DNA of 37,801 bases from Actinomycetes bacterium (GCA_030426725.1 JAUHXZ010000022.1:1-37801); one strand, 5' to 3'. Shown: positions 7,940 through 15,815, numbered from the stretch's first letter. A program made the numbers and translations. The notes: a model not told the origin generated them from the sequence alone.

Positions 7940-9196
7940 ATGACCCAGCTCTTCGGCGGTTCCCCGAACCGCTTCACCGATCCGGTCCACCGGCGCTTCC
8001 TCGTCGACCACCGCCGTGCGCTGCTCGACTTCTACCAGCCCGAGGCCCGCAGTGCGGACGGCGGTTTCGCCTGGATCGGCGGCGACGGGCACGCCATGCC
8101 GGAGATGGGGGCGCAGCTGTTCATCGGCGCCCGCATGATCCACGTGTTCTCCCTGGCGTCGATGGAGTCGCGCCCCGGGGCACGGGAGATCGTCGAGCAG
8201 GGTCTCGACTTCTACCTCGACGGGGCGGGCCGCGACGCCGAGTACGGCGGCTGGGTGCCCGTCGTCGGCGGCGATCGGCCCGAGGACCGCAAGGAGCTCT
8301 ACGGCACGGCCCAGTTGCTGCTCGCCGCGAGCTCCGCCACCGTCGCCGGCATCGACCGCGGCCCCGAGCTGCTCGCGGCCTGCGCTGCGCTGATCGACGC
8401 CCGGTACTGGCGGGAGGACGACGGGATCGCCGCCGAGGGCTACGACCGCGCCTTCACCGAGCTCGACGACTACCGCGGCCAGAACGCCAACATGCACCTC
8501 ACCGAGGCCTACCTCGCCGCCCACGAGGCGACGGGCGAGCGGGTCTACCTCGACCGCGCGGCGTCGATCGCGCGCCGCATCGCGTCGCGCGCCGCCGAGG
8601 AGACCGAGGGGTCCTGGCGGCTCCCGGAGCACTTCACCCCCGCCTGGGAGCCGGTGCCCGGCTACAACGCCGACGAGCCGCGCCACCCTTTCCGCCCGTA
8701 CGGTTCGCAGCCCGGCCACTGGCTCGAATGGACCAAGCTCATCCTCCAGCTCCGCGCCCTCGGCGTCGACGAGCCGTGGATGCTCCCTGCCGCGGTGCGC
8801 CTGTTCGACGGCGCGGTCAGCGATGCGTGGGCCGAGGGCGGCGGCTTCGTCTACACCGTGGACTGGGACGGGGCCCCCGTCGTCGAGGAGCGCTTCTTCT
8901 GGGAGGTGGCCGAGGCGTCGGGCGCGGCCCGCTACCTGTGGCTCGCCACCGGCGAGGAGCGCTTCCAGGACTGGTACGAGACCTTCTGGCGCTTCGCCGA
9001 CGAGCATTTCGTCGACCACGAGCGCGGCAGCTGGCACTCGGAACTGGATTCGGCGAACAGGCCGGTCACCCGCACCTGGGACGGGAAGCCTGACGTGTAC
9101 CACGTCTATCAGGCGACCCTCTACGCTGAACTGCCGGCCGATCGCGGCTTCGCCGTGTGGCTCCGCGACGCCGGGTCGGAGGCCCTTCGGGGTTAG
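7940..9196 (+). CDS. AGE (N-acylglucosamine 2-epimerase) family aldose-ketose isomerase, YihS/mannose isomerase-like
   Basis: A 418-residue alpha/alpha-toroid isomerase. It is close to YihS and bacterial mannose isomerases in length and motifs. The family residues visible include the QNANMHLTEA segment (residues 181-190), His260 in GHWLEWTKL and His388 in DVYHVYQATL, the two histidines that act in ring opening and proton transfer in characterised AGE-family isomerases. It probably interconverts mannose/fructose or a related aldose/ketose pair. GAGAGGACACC precedes ATG 7940, nine bases after the esterase stop, so the two genes form an operon. The exact sugar cannot be read from sequence; N-acylglucosamine epimerase proper or cellobiose epimerase are less likely alternatives. 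Confidence 0.85.
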   Translation: MTQLFGGSPNRFTDPVHRRFLVDHRRALLDFYQPEARSADGGFAWIGGDGHAMPEMGAQLFIGARMIHVFSLASMESRPGAREIVEQGLDFYLDGAGRDAEYGGWVPVVGGDRPEDRKELYGTAQLLLAASSATVAGIDRGPELLAACAALIDARYWREDDGIAAEGYDRAFTELDDYRGQNANMHLTEAYLAAHEATGERVYLDRAASIARRIASRAAEETEGSWRLPEHFTPAWEPVPGYNADEPRHPFRPYGSQPGHWLEWTKLILQLRALGVDEPWMLPAAVRLFDGAVSDAWAEGGGFVYTVDWDGAPVVEERFFWEVAEASGAARYLWLATGEERFQDWYETFWRFADEHFVDHERGSWHSELDSANRPVTRTWDGKPDVYHVYQATLYAELPADRGFAVWLRDAGSEALRG

Positions 9197-9267
9197 GCGA
9201 CGCCAGCGGTCCGGCGGAAGGGCCGCCTTGTAGTCTGGTACGCGCGTCCCCGCCGGGGGTACACGTC

Positions 9268-9274
9268 AAGGAGG
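9268..9274 (+). promoter_or_regulatory. Strong ribosome-binding site AAGGAGG deciding a GTG start
   Basis: AAGGAGG lies eight bases before GTG 9283 and fixes the start of the amine oxidase. A TAGTCT hexamer at 9230-9235 could be the -10 of a leadered promoter for this gene. Confidence 0.6.
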
Positions 9275-9282
9275 AAAACACA

Positions 9283-10632
9283 GTGTTCGACTGCGCCATT
9301 GTCGGGGCCGGCCTGGCAGGTCTCGTGGCTGCCCGCTACCTCGCGGAACGCGGGCTGCACGTCACTGTGCTCGAAGCACGCGACCGCGTCGGCGGCCGCG
9401 TGGAGAACCGCGTTCTCAGCGACGGCTCCTACGTCGAACTCGGTGGGCAGTGGATCGGGCCGGGCTTCGACGAGCTGCTCGAGATCATCGACGACATGGG
9501 CCTGGAGACCATCGGGCTCCCCGCCCGCGGCAACCTGGTCGTGCGGCTCCGCGGGCAGGCCCTCGAGGTGCCCTCCAAGGAGGACAGCCCCGCGCTCACC
9601 CCGTTCGAGGTCTCGGACCTCGGCCAGGGGCTCCTGCGGCTCCGCCGGCTTGCGAAGCGTCTCCGCGACGACGTGGCCTGGCGCAGGGCCAACGAGGCCT
9701 GGCTCGGGCAGGACCTGCGCCGGTGGGTCTCGACCAACCTGCGGACCCAGGGCGCGCAGCGCCGGTTCGGCGAGGTGTACGCCGCGGCGTTCGGGCCCAT
9801 GCCCAAGGGGGCGACGCTGCTCGAGGGGCTTCATCAGGTCAACTCCGGTCCGGATCTGGAGTCGATGCTCGCCAGCAACGGCGGGCTCCACCAGAAGCGC
9901 GTCCACGGCGGCATGGCCGCGGTGGCTTACGCGTTGGCCGACAGGCTCGGCGACGTGGTGCGGCTTGGGGCCGAGGTCGTCCGTGTCGAACACGACGACC
10001 GGTCCGCGCGGCTGGTGCTGGCCGACGGCGAGATCGTCGAGGCACGCCAGGTCATCTCCACGCTCCCGCCCCGGCTCGCCGTCTCGCTGCCGCACCAGCC
10101 CGAGCTCCCCGTCTGGCGCGGCGAGGCCGCGGACAAGGTGGCCCCGGGCAACGTCATCAAGGCGTTCCTCATCTACGAGCGCCCCTTCTGGCGCGACCTC
10201 GGGTACTCCGGGCAGTCGAGCGCCGACGAGGGCGCCGTCCGGGTGACCTTCGACACCTCCTCCGACGAGTCGGAGCGCGGACACCTCATGGGCTTCTTCG
10301 AGGGCGCCGACGCCGACAGCCTGTCGCGCCGGTCCGTGACCCTGCGCGAGCGGGCCTTCGTGGATTCGGTGACCCGCACGTTCGGTGACGTCGCGGCCAA
10401 GCCGCTGTCCTACATCGAGCGCGACTGGTCCGCGGAGAAGTTCACCGGCGGCTGCCACGGGGCGCACTTCGCGCCCGGCGTGTGGACCACCAACGGGCCG
10501 ATCCTCGCCGAGCCCGAAGGCGTCCTGCACTGGGCGGGGGCCGAGTACGCCACCCGCTTCAACGGCTACATGGAGGGCGCGGTCCGGTCCGGACGCGAGG
10601 TGGCCGCCGTTGTCGCCCGCAACCTCGCCTGA
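9283..10632 (+). CDS. Flavin-containing amine oxidase (monoamine oxidase family)
   Basis: A 449-residue FAD-dependent oxidase. It opens with a dinucleotide-binding motif (VGAGLAGLVAARYLAERG, then EARDRVGGRVENR). The C-terminal FAD region HWAGAEYATRFNGYMEGAVRSG is typical of monoamine, putrescine and tyramine oxidases. Cys391 sits in FTGGCHGAHFAPG, aligned with the SGGC cysteine that carries covalent FAD in mammalian MAO-A/B, so covalent flavinylation is possible. The enzyme would oxidise an amine to an aldehyde with release of ammonia and hydrogen peroxide, perhaps for nitrogen acquisition. The start is GTG 9283 behind AAGGAGG. The following gene overlaps its 3' end by about 23 bases. Confidence 0.88.
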   Translation: MFDCAIVGAGLAGLVAARYLAERGLHVTVLEARDRVGGRVENRVLSDGSYVELGGQWIGPGFDELLEIIDDMGLETIGLPARGNLVVRLRGQALEVPSKEDSPALTPFEVSDLGQGLLRLRRLAKRLRDDVAWRRANEAWLGQDLRRWVSTNLRTQGAQRRFGEVYAAAFGPMPKGATLLEGLHQVNSGPDLESMLASNGGLHQKRVHGGMAAVAYALADRLGDVVRLGAEVVRVEHDDRSARLVLADGEIVEARQVISTLPPRLAVSLPHQPELPVWRGEAADKVAPGNVIKAFLIYERPFWRDLGYSGQSSADEGAVRVTFDTSSDESERGHLMGFFEGADADSLSRRSVTLRERAFVDSVTRTFGDVAAKPLSYIERDWSAEKFTGGCHGAHFAPGVWTTNGPILAEPEGVLHWAGAEYATRFNGYMEGAVRSGREVAAVVARNLA

Positions 10633-11704
10633 CCCGGCCCTCGGCCGCCTGCGCCTCGTGGCGCAGGGCCTGATCACCCGCCCGCACCGGCGCCCCGCCG
10701 ACGCCGTGACCGCCGCGGGCGCGATGCAGGGCCAGGACCTTCCCGGCGCGCTCGCCTCCGCCGTGCTGCGCAGCGGTGCCGACGTCGACGCGGTGCTCGG
10801 CGATCTCACCGAGGGGCGTCTCGTGCGCGGCTACCCGATGCGTGGCACGGTCTTCCTCCTCGCCGCAGAGGATGTCGCGTGGATGACCGAACTGTGTGCC
10901 AGGCCCGCCGTCCGCGCCGCCTCGGCGCGAAGCCACCGGCTCGGCCTCGATGAGCGGCAGATCGCGCGGGCCCGAGATATCGCATTGGAGGCCATGAACG
11001 GCCACCCGGTTCCGCGGCAGGACCTGCTCGACGTGTGGGAGCGGTCGGGTCTGGAACCCGCGGGGGGCCGCGGCTACCACCTCCTGTTCCATCTCATTGC
11101 CGGAGGATGGGCCTGTTACGGCCCCTGGAACGGCACCGAGCAGGACATGGTGCCGGCGGCCGACTGGCTCCCCGCGGGTCAGACTCTGGAGGGCCGGTTC
11201 AACGGGGACCGGACGGCGGCGACCGCGGAGTTACTGCGCCGGTACGCGCTGTTCCGCGGCCCGGTGACGCTCCGGGACTTCACCTGGTGGACCAAGCTCG
11301 GCCTTGGTGACGCGCGGCGCGCGTTGCCGCTCGTCGCGGATGACCTGGAGTCCGGCGGCGGCGGCGAGCCGCTGTTCTGGGGGCCGGGGCTCCACGAGGA
11401 GGCCCGGACCCTCGGCCGGAGGGCGTCGGTGCCGCTGCTGCTGCCCGGGTTCGACGAGTTCGTCCTCGGCTACCAGGACCGGGGTTTCGCATTGGCGGCC
11501 GAGCAGCAGCAGCGGCTGGTCCCCGGCAACAACGGGGTGTTCAAGAGGGCGATCGTCGCCGGGGGAGTGGTCAAGGGCATCTGGTCGCGGGGTGGGCGCC
11601 CGGGGCAGCGCAGTCTCGCGACGGAGGAGTTCGTCTCCCTGAGCGACACGGTGCGACGCCGGCTGGACGCCCTCTTCCGGGCCTTCCCGTTCATCACCGC
11701 CTGA
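10610..11704 (+). CDS. AlkZ-like winged-helix DNA glycosylase (HTH_42 / YcaQ family)
   Basis: A winged-helix protein of the HTH_42 (DUF1006) superfamily, whose characterised members are DNA glycosylases: AlkZ, which unhooks bulky or crosslinked adducts such as azinomycin lesions, and E. coli YcaQ/AlkX. Near the N-terminus AMQGQD carries a Gln-x-Gln pair (residues 40 and 42 from the start used here), matching the catalytic QxQ of AlkZ rather than the QxD of YcaQ. The tail FLLPGFDEFVLGYQDR is family-typical in content. No ATG fits: TTG 10610, preceded by GAGGTGG, gives 364 residues and overlaps the oxidase, while GTG 10658 would cut into the conserved helix LGRLRLVAQGL. A general regulator role is less likely. 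Confidence 0.78.
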   Translation: MSPATSPDPALGRLRLVAQGLITRPHRRPADAVTAAGAMQGQDLPGALASAVLRSGADVDAVLGDLTEGRLVRGYPMRGTVFLLAAEDVAWMTELCARPAVRAASARSHRLGLDERQIARARDIALEAMNGHPVPRQDLLDVWERSGLEPAGGRGYHLLFHLIAGGWACYGPWNGTEQDMVPAADWLPAGQTLEGRFNGDRTAATAELLRRYALFRGPVTLRDFTWWTKLGLGDARRALPLVADDLESGGGGEPLFWGPGLHEEARTLGRRASVPLLLPGFDEFVLGYQDRGFALAAEQQQRLVPGNNGVFKRAIVAGGVVKGIWSRGGRPGQRSLATEEFVSLSDTVRRRLDALFRAFPFITA

Positions 11705-11714
11705 GAACACACAG

Positions 11715-11748
11715 CGGCGGGGGCGGCGCTTTCGCGCCGCCCCCGCCG
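11715..11748. terminator. Bidirectional GC-rich terminator hairpin between convergent genes
   Basis: A perfect 15-bp stem (CGGCGGGGGCGGCGC at 11715-11729 and its complement at 11734-11748) closes on a TTTC tetraloop. It lies between the AlkZ-like gene and the convergent glnK gene, so it can end both transcripts. There is no strong T-tract. Confidence 0.85.
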
Positions 11749-11771
11749 TGTACCTGAAGTGACGACCGGGA

Positions 11772-12110
11772 TCAGATGGCCGCCGCACCCTTCTCACCGG
11801 TGCGGATCCGGACGACATCGTCGACCGAGGTGGACCAGACCTTGCCGTCGCCGACGGCGCCGGAGCGGGCGGACTGGGCGATGAGATCCATGACCTCGTC
11901 GGCCTCGTCGGCCTGGACCAGGACCTCGATCTTCACCTTGGTGATGAAGTCGATGGTGTACTCGGCGCCGCGGTAGAACTCCTTGTGGCCGCGCTGCCGG
12001 GCGTATCCGGAGCACTCGGTGACGGTCATGCCGGCCACGCCGTGCTGGGCGAGGGCGATCTGGACCTGGGCGAGTGCGGGGGGCTGCACGATTGCGGTGA
12101 TTAGCTTCAT
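11772..12110 (-). CDS. glnK: PII nitrogen-regulatory signalling protein
   Basis: A 112-residue PII protein that senses 2-oxoglutarate, ATP/ADP and, through modification, glutamine status, and blocks the AmtB channel when nitrogen is plentiful. The T-loop contains Tyr51 in RGAEYTIDF, the residue adenylylated by GlnD in actinobacteria, and the B/C-loop region GAVGDGKVWS. The start ATG overlaps the amtB stop by four bases, the standard amtB-glnK coupling. The usual third gene of the actinobacterial operon, glnD, does not follow: a terminator and a convergent gene come next. The modifying enzyme must be encoded elsewhere, or it is absent. Confidence 0.95.
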   Translation of the reverse strand: MKLITAIVQPPALAQVQIALAQHGVAGMTVTECSGYARQRGHKEFYRGAEYTIDFITKVKIEVLVQADEADEVMDLIAQSARSGAVGDGKVWSTSVDDVVRIRTGEKGAAAI

Positions 12111-13447
12111 GCGTCAGCATCCTCTCGGGGGGTGGGGACGATCAGCGTCTGCCGAACGCCGTAGCTGGAGTAACCGACGTGGCTGAGGTCGTAGCCGGAC
12201 TCGGCGTGCTCCGAGGTGTCGATGCCGCTGGTCTCGGCGGCCTCCGGAACGCGGAGGCCCATGATCAGGTCGAGGACCTTGGCGATGATGAAGGTCACCA
12301 CCAGCGAGTAGACCAGGACGAAGCCCGCGCCGGCGGCCTGAGCGCCGAGCTGGGCGAAGCCGCCACCGTAGAAGAGGCCGCCGGTGCCGGGGGCCGGGGA
12401 GGCCGGGTCGGCGAGGAAGCCGATGAGCAGGGTGCCGACGAGGCCGCCGACGAGGTGGACACCGACGACGTCGAGCGAGTCGTCGTAGCCGAACTTGGTC
12501 TTGAGACCGACGGCGTAGGCACAGGCGACGCCACCGGCGACACCGATGATGAGAGCGCCCATGGGGCTCACGGAGGCTGCGGCGGGGGTGATGGCGACGA
12601 GGCCCGCGACGATGCCGGAGGCGGCACCCAGCGAGGTGGCCTTGCCGTCACGCAGACGCTCGACCAGCAGCCAGGCCAGCATGGCCGCGGCGGCACCGGC
12701 GAGGGTGTTGATCCAGGCGACGCCGGCGGTGCCGTTGGCGCCGATCGCGGAGCCGGCGTTGAAGCCGAACCAGCCGAACCACAGGAGCGCGGCGCCGAGC
12801 ATGACGAGGGTCAGGTTGTGCGGACGCATCGGCATCCGGCCCCAGCCGAGACGCGGGCGCAGCACGATCGCGAGCGCCAGGGCCGCGGCGCCGGCGTTGA
12901 TGTGGATGGCGGTGCCGCCGGCGAAGTCGAGCGCGCCGATCTGGTTGGCGATGAAGCCGCCGGTGTAGCCGCTGTCATCGCTGAACGCGAAGACCCAGTG
13001 GGCGGCGGGGAAGTAGACCAGCAGGGCCCACACGGCGGAGAACACGACCCAGCCGGAGAACTTCATGCGGTCCGCGACGGCACCCGAGATCAGTGCGACC
13101 GCGATGATGGCGAACGCGCTCTGGAAGCCGGCGAAGACCAGCACCGGGATGGTGCCCGCGGTGGCTTCGGGATCCATGAGGCCGTTGAGGAAGAGGAACT
13201 CCAGCGGGTTGCCGAGGAAGCCCGCGCCGCCGACCGAGTTACCGAAGGCGATCGAGTAGCCGATGATCACCCACAGGACGCCGACGACACCCATGGTGAC
13301 GATCGACATCATGAGCATGTTCAGCACGCTCTTCGCGCGCACCATGCCGCCGTAGAAGAATGCGAGACCGGGGGTCATGAGGAGCACCATGGCTGCGCTC
13401 ACCAGGATCCAGGCGGTGTCGCCGGTATCAATTTCGAGAACTGTCAT
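12107..13447 (-). CDS. amtB: Ammonium transporter AmtB
   Basis: A 446-residue inner-membrane channel with about eleven hydrophobic helices that conducts ammonia/ammonium. The two pore histidines are identifiable: His182 in GGTAIHINAG and His331 in VGVHLVGGLVG. The N-terminal GLAFFYGGMVRAKSVLNM and DFAGGTA segments are family signatures. It is co-transcribed with glnK, whose product gates it. A 110-bp region upstream holds repeated GTAAC-type half sites resembling GlnR operators, suggesting induction under nitrogen limitation. A weak AGGA element lies about 8-12 bases before ATG 13447. Confidence 0.96.
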   Translation of the reverse strand: MTVLEIDTGDTAWILVSAAMVLLMTPGLAFFYGGMVRAKSVLNMLMMSIVTMGVVGVLWVIIGYSIAFGNSVGGAGFLGNPLEFLFLNGLMDPEATAGTIPVLVFAGFQSAFAIIAVALISGAVADRMKFSGWVVFSAVWALLVYFPAAHWVFAFSDDSGYTGGFIANQIGALDFAGGTAIHINAGAAALALAIVLRPRLGWGRMPMRPHNLTLVMLGAALLWFGWFGFNAGSAIGANGTAGVAWINTLAGAAAAMLAWLLVERLRDGKATSLGAASGIVAGLVAITPAAASVSPMGALIIGVAGGVACAYAVGLKTKFGYDDSLDVVGVHLVGGLVGTLLIGFLADPASPAPGTGGLFYGGGFAQLGAQAAGAGFVLVYSLVVTFIIAKVLDLIMGLRVPEAAETSGIDTSEHAESGYDLSHVGYSSYGVRQTLIVPTPREDADA

Positions 13448-13493
13448 GCCGAGAATCCTGCATGGGTCGGATTTCGTGAGTTCCCCTGTGCGG

Positions 13494-13561
13494 TAACGGT
13501 TCCGTTAGGGAATCGGCCGTTGGCGTTTCAACTGCGGGTCGCTGCGTTACCGTCCCGTTAC
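13494..13561 (-). promoter_or_regulatory. Candidate GlnR-type operator region upstream of amtB
   Basis: Read toward amtB, GTAAC-6 bp-GTAAC occurs at 13561-13546 and CTAAC-6 bp-GTTAC at 13508-13493, the latter containing the inverted repeat TAACGG-AA-CCGTTA. Half sites of five bases spaced by six match the layout of actinobacterial GlnR boxes (gTnAC-n6-GaAAC). The identity of the regulator is inferred from the downstream amtB-glnK genes. The distal half site overlaps the sixA stop codon. Confidence 0.5.
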
Positions 13562-14061
13562 GTTTGCTGCTGACTGCGCCTGATGATCTCGTCGAATCGG
13601 ATGCCCGTCAGGTCCCCGTCGGCGAGGTCCAGCCACTCGCCGTCGAGCGTGAACGACGTGTAGGCGCCGGTGGGGAACCAGCACTGGGCCTGGTCCGCCT
13701 CGCGGGGGTTGCTGGCGTAGGCGAGTTCGGCGACCAGGCTGGGGATGGTGGGGGCGTGGCCGATGACGAGCAGGCCCGTCACGTCGGGATCGGTTTCGGA
13801 GATGCGCTGCAGCATCGTCTCCGTGTCCGAGTAGTAGAGCGCGTCCTGGAACTCCACGGGGATGTCGAGCGACAGCGCGGCGAACGTCTCGCGTGTGCGC
13901 TGCGCGGTCGACACGAGGGCGTACTGCAGGCCGAGCCGGGCCAGTTCGACGCCGGCCTCCTGGGACTCGCGCACGCCGCGCGGCATGAGCCGCCGGGCCT
14001 TGTCCCCGTGCGGGTTGTTGGCCTCGGTCTTCGCGTGCCGCATCAGAACGAGTCGTCGCAT
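13558..14061 (-). CDS. sixA: SixA-like histidine phosphatase
   Basis: A 167-residue member of the histidine phosphatase (phosphoglycerate-mutase-like) superfamily, SixA group. The phosphate-binding RHG-type motif is LMRHAKTEA with catalytic His9, the second histidine is in VIGHAPTIPSL, and STAQRTRETF supplies the second conserved arginine. SixA in E. coli dephosphorylates phosphohistidine on phosphotransferase-type proteins, but the actinobacterial substrate is not known. It sits 25 bases after the methyltransferase gene on the same strand and may be in its transcript. The symbol denotes family, not proven function. Confidence 0.8.
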   Translation of the reverse strand: MRRLVLMRHAKTEANNPHGDKARRLMPRGVRESQEAGVELARLGLQYALVSTAQRTRETFAALSLDIPVEFQDALYYSDTETMLQRISETDPDVTGLLVIGHAPTIPSLVAELAYASNPREADQAQCWFPTGAYTSFTLDGEWLDLADGDLTGIRFDEIIRRSQQQT

Positions 14062-14086
14062 GAACCGAGGGTACGCCTGGAAGGGG

Positions 14087-15094
14087 TCAGGGTTTCACGG
14101 CGACGATCAGGTCGCGCTTGATCGACGAGTCCACCCGGTGCGCGAACTGCTCCCAGGCGCCACCGGACCGCACGGTGAGGCCCGCGTCGGTCAGGAGGGC
14201 CGCGAGGTCCTCCCTCGACAGGCCGAACGTGTTCCAGCTCAGTCCCAGGGCGCCCCCGTGCATGAGCTGGCCGGCCCAGACCGGTAGCGCCTCGCGCAGC
14301 AGGCCGGCGGGGGAGCGGTCGCGGTGCCCGGACACGCCCCTCACGTCGGTGGTGGCGGAGCCGTGTGCGACGCCGTACGGCGCGTCGGTGACGATCGCGT
14401 CGAACTTCTTGCGGCCGAACAGCGAGGCCGAGTCGCGCGTGTCCCCGGTGAACGCGGTGATGTGGAGGGCTTCGCCGTCGCGGCGGATCTCCCCCTCGAA
14501 CCGCCGGCCGATCACCTTGCCCTCGCGTCGCACCGACGACGTGTCGGCCGCGTGCTTGATCCGCTTGCGCCGCAGGTAGGTGCGGTAGAACGACACCATC
14601 TGCTCGAAGGCCTTCTCGTCCCCCTCGACCCCGTGGGCGTCGTGGCCGAGCATCAGTGCCGTCGACAGCGTGGTGCCCCGTCCCGCGAGGGGATCGAGGA
14701 TCTGCCGGGGGCCGGTGGGTTCACGGGTGACGGCCGCGAGCGTGACGCCGAGCAGCAGGTGGGTGAACTGTTCGTTGGTCTTGCCCTGGTACTTGGGGAT
14801 GGTGACCAGGTCGTCGTCGAGGACCAGTGGCCGCGGCAGCGCGACGGGGGCGAGCAGGTCCCCCTCCTGCCGGAAGAGCGCGAAGCAGGCCGACTGCCTG
14901 GCGACGACGTCGAGTTGCCCCTCGGTCAGGTCGGGGGCGTCGAAGCCCAGGTAGCCGACTCCGGCCACATCCGTGTCGCCGACGTCTGCGGCGAACGGCG
15001 CGGTGATCTTGAGCTCGGCCTCGGTGAGGGTGGCCGCCTCACCCGCGTAGACCCGGTTGGCCGACGGGGTGCGGAGCATGAGGTATCGCGGCAT
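14087..15094 (-). CDS. TRM11-like SAM-dependent RNA/DNA methyltransferase
   Basis: A 335-residue class I methyltransferase. Motif I is LDPLAGRGTTLSTALMLGHD, followed by the acidic ribose-binding residues in HGVEGD. Motif IV, the catalytic element, is TDAPYG, a variant of the DPPY/DPYG found in N2-guanine and N6-adenine methylases. The N-terminal 100 residues lack a clear THUMP domain. This arrangement resembles TRM11/UPF0020 proteins annotated as tRNA guanosine methyltransferases; a DNA methylase is a less likely alternative. It begins at ATG 15094 and lies 75 bases downstream of ppa, from which it is separated by a hairpin. Confidence 0.72.
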   Translation of the reverse strand: MPRYLMLRTPSANRVYAGEAATLTEAELKITAPFAADVGDTDVAGVGYLGFDAPDLTEGQLDVVARQSACFALFRQEGDLLAPVALPRPLVLDDDLVTIPKYQGKTNEQFTHLLLGVTLAAVTREPTGPRQILDPLAGRGTTLSTALMLGHDAHGVEGDEKAFEQMVSFYRTYLRRKRIKHAADTSSVRREGKVIGRRFEGEIRRDGEALHITAFTGDTRDSASLFGRKKFDAIVTDAPYGVAHGSATTDVRGVSGHRDRSPAGLLREALPVWAGQLMHGGALGLSWNTFGLSREDLAALLTDAGLTVRSGGAWEQFAHRVDSSIKRDLIVAVKP

Positions 15095-15132
15095 GCCGCC
15101 AAGTCTCCCACGTCGCGGTCCCCGGAGACGGA

Positions 15133-15158
15133 CGAAGCCCCGCCGGGGCGGGGCTTCG
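15133..15158. terminator. Hairpin after ppa
   Basis: A 12-bp perfect inverted repeat (CGAAGCCCCGCC and its complement, two bases between) follows the ppa stop on the reverse strand. It probably terminates or attenuates transcription before the methyltransferase gene. There is no T-tract. Confidence 0.65.
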
Positions 15159-15169
15159 GGACCGTCGCG

Positions 15170-15733
15170 TCAGTGGGCGCCGTGCATCTCCTCGTAGGGG
15201 GTGCCCTTCGCGCGCTCGAACGAGGCCGCGACCTCCTTCTCCGCCTCCTCGCGTCCCGTCCACGTGGCGCCCTCCACGGACTTGCCCGGTTCGAGGTCCT
15301 TGTAGACGGAGAAGAAGTGCTCGATCTCGAGCAGCAGGTGCTCGGGCACCGACGACAGGTCGGTGATGTGCTTGCGTCTGGTGTCGGCGGTGGCGACGCA
15401 GAGCACCTTGTCGTCGCCGCCCATCTCGTCGGTCATCCGGAACATCGCGACCGCGTAGCACTCGATGAGACAGCCCGGGAACGTGGGGTCCGCGCCGATG
15501 ACCATGGCATCCAGCGGGTCGCCGTCCTGGCCGAGGGTCCCTTCGACGTACCCGTAGTCGTACGGGTACTGGGTGGAGGTGAACAGCACGCGATCGAGCC
15601 TGATACGCCCCGTGTTGTGGTCCATCTCGTACTTGTTCTTGGTGCCCTTGGGGATCTCCACCGTGACGTCGAACAGAATGCGACGTCCCGGGTCCACCGG
15701 GGTGACGACGCCGACGGGTGCGTCTTCGCTCAC
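15170..15733 (-). CDS. ppa: Inorganic pyrophosphatase
   Basis: A soluble Mg-dependent type I pyrophosphatase that hydrolyses PPi to two phosphates and drives biosynthetic reactions forward. The signature DGDPLDA (residues 70-76) carries metal-binding aspartates. Other family segments are [12 protein letters not shown] and YPYDYGYV. At 187 residues it is slightly longer than the usual 160-175, the extra being a short N-terminal extension. It starts at GTG 15733, preceded on its strand by AGGAGCG; longer in-frame extensions upstream run into the divergent dacB gene and are not plausible. It shares an 82-bp divergent promoter region with dacB. Confidence 0.94.
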   Translation of the reverse strand: MSEDAPVGVVTPVDPGRRILFDVTVEIPKGTKNKYEMDHNTGRIRLDRVLFTSTQYPYDYGYVEGTLGQDGDPLDAMVIGADPTFPGCLIECYAVAMFRMTDEMGGDDKVLCVATADTRRKHITDLSSVPEHLLLEIEHFFSVYKDLEPGKSVEGATWTGREEAEKEVAASFERAKGTPYEEMHGAH

Positions 15734-15815
15734 TGAGGCGCTCCTATGATTGAGGTCGGTGCCCGCGGTCGCTGCGGGCCGGCTACGTCTGCAGGATACA
15801 GGCTCGGAGGATTCC

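Noticed and set aside
6752..11704. A genomic island inserted at tRNA-Thr
   Set aside because: No integrase, no direct repeat of the tRNA 3' end and no obvious change of base composition could be seen, so only the weaker note in the findings is kept.
12179..13573. A 464-codon forward frame opposite amtB
   Set aside because: Gly/Glu/Ala/Asp-rich antisense shadow of a well-conserved transporter; no domain.
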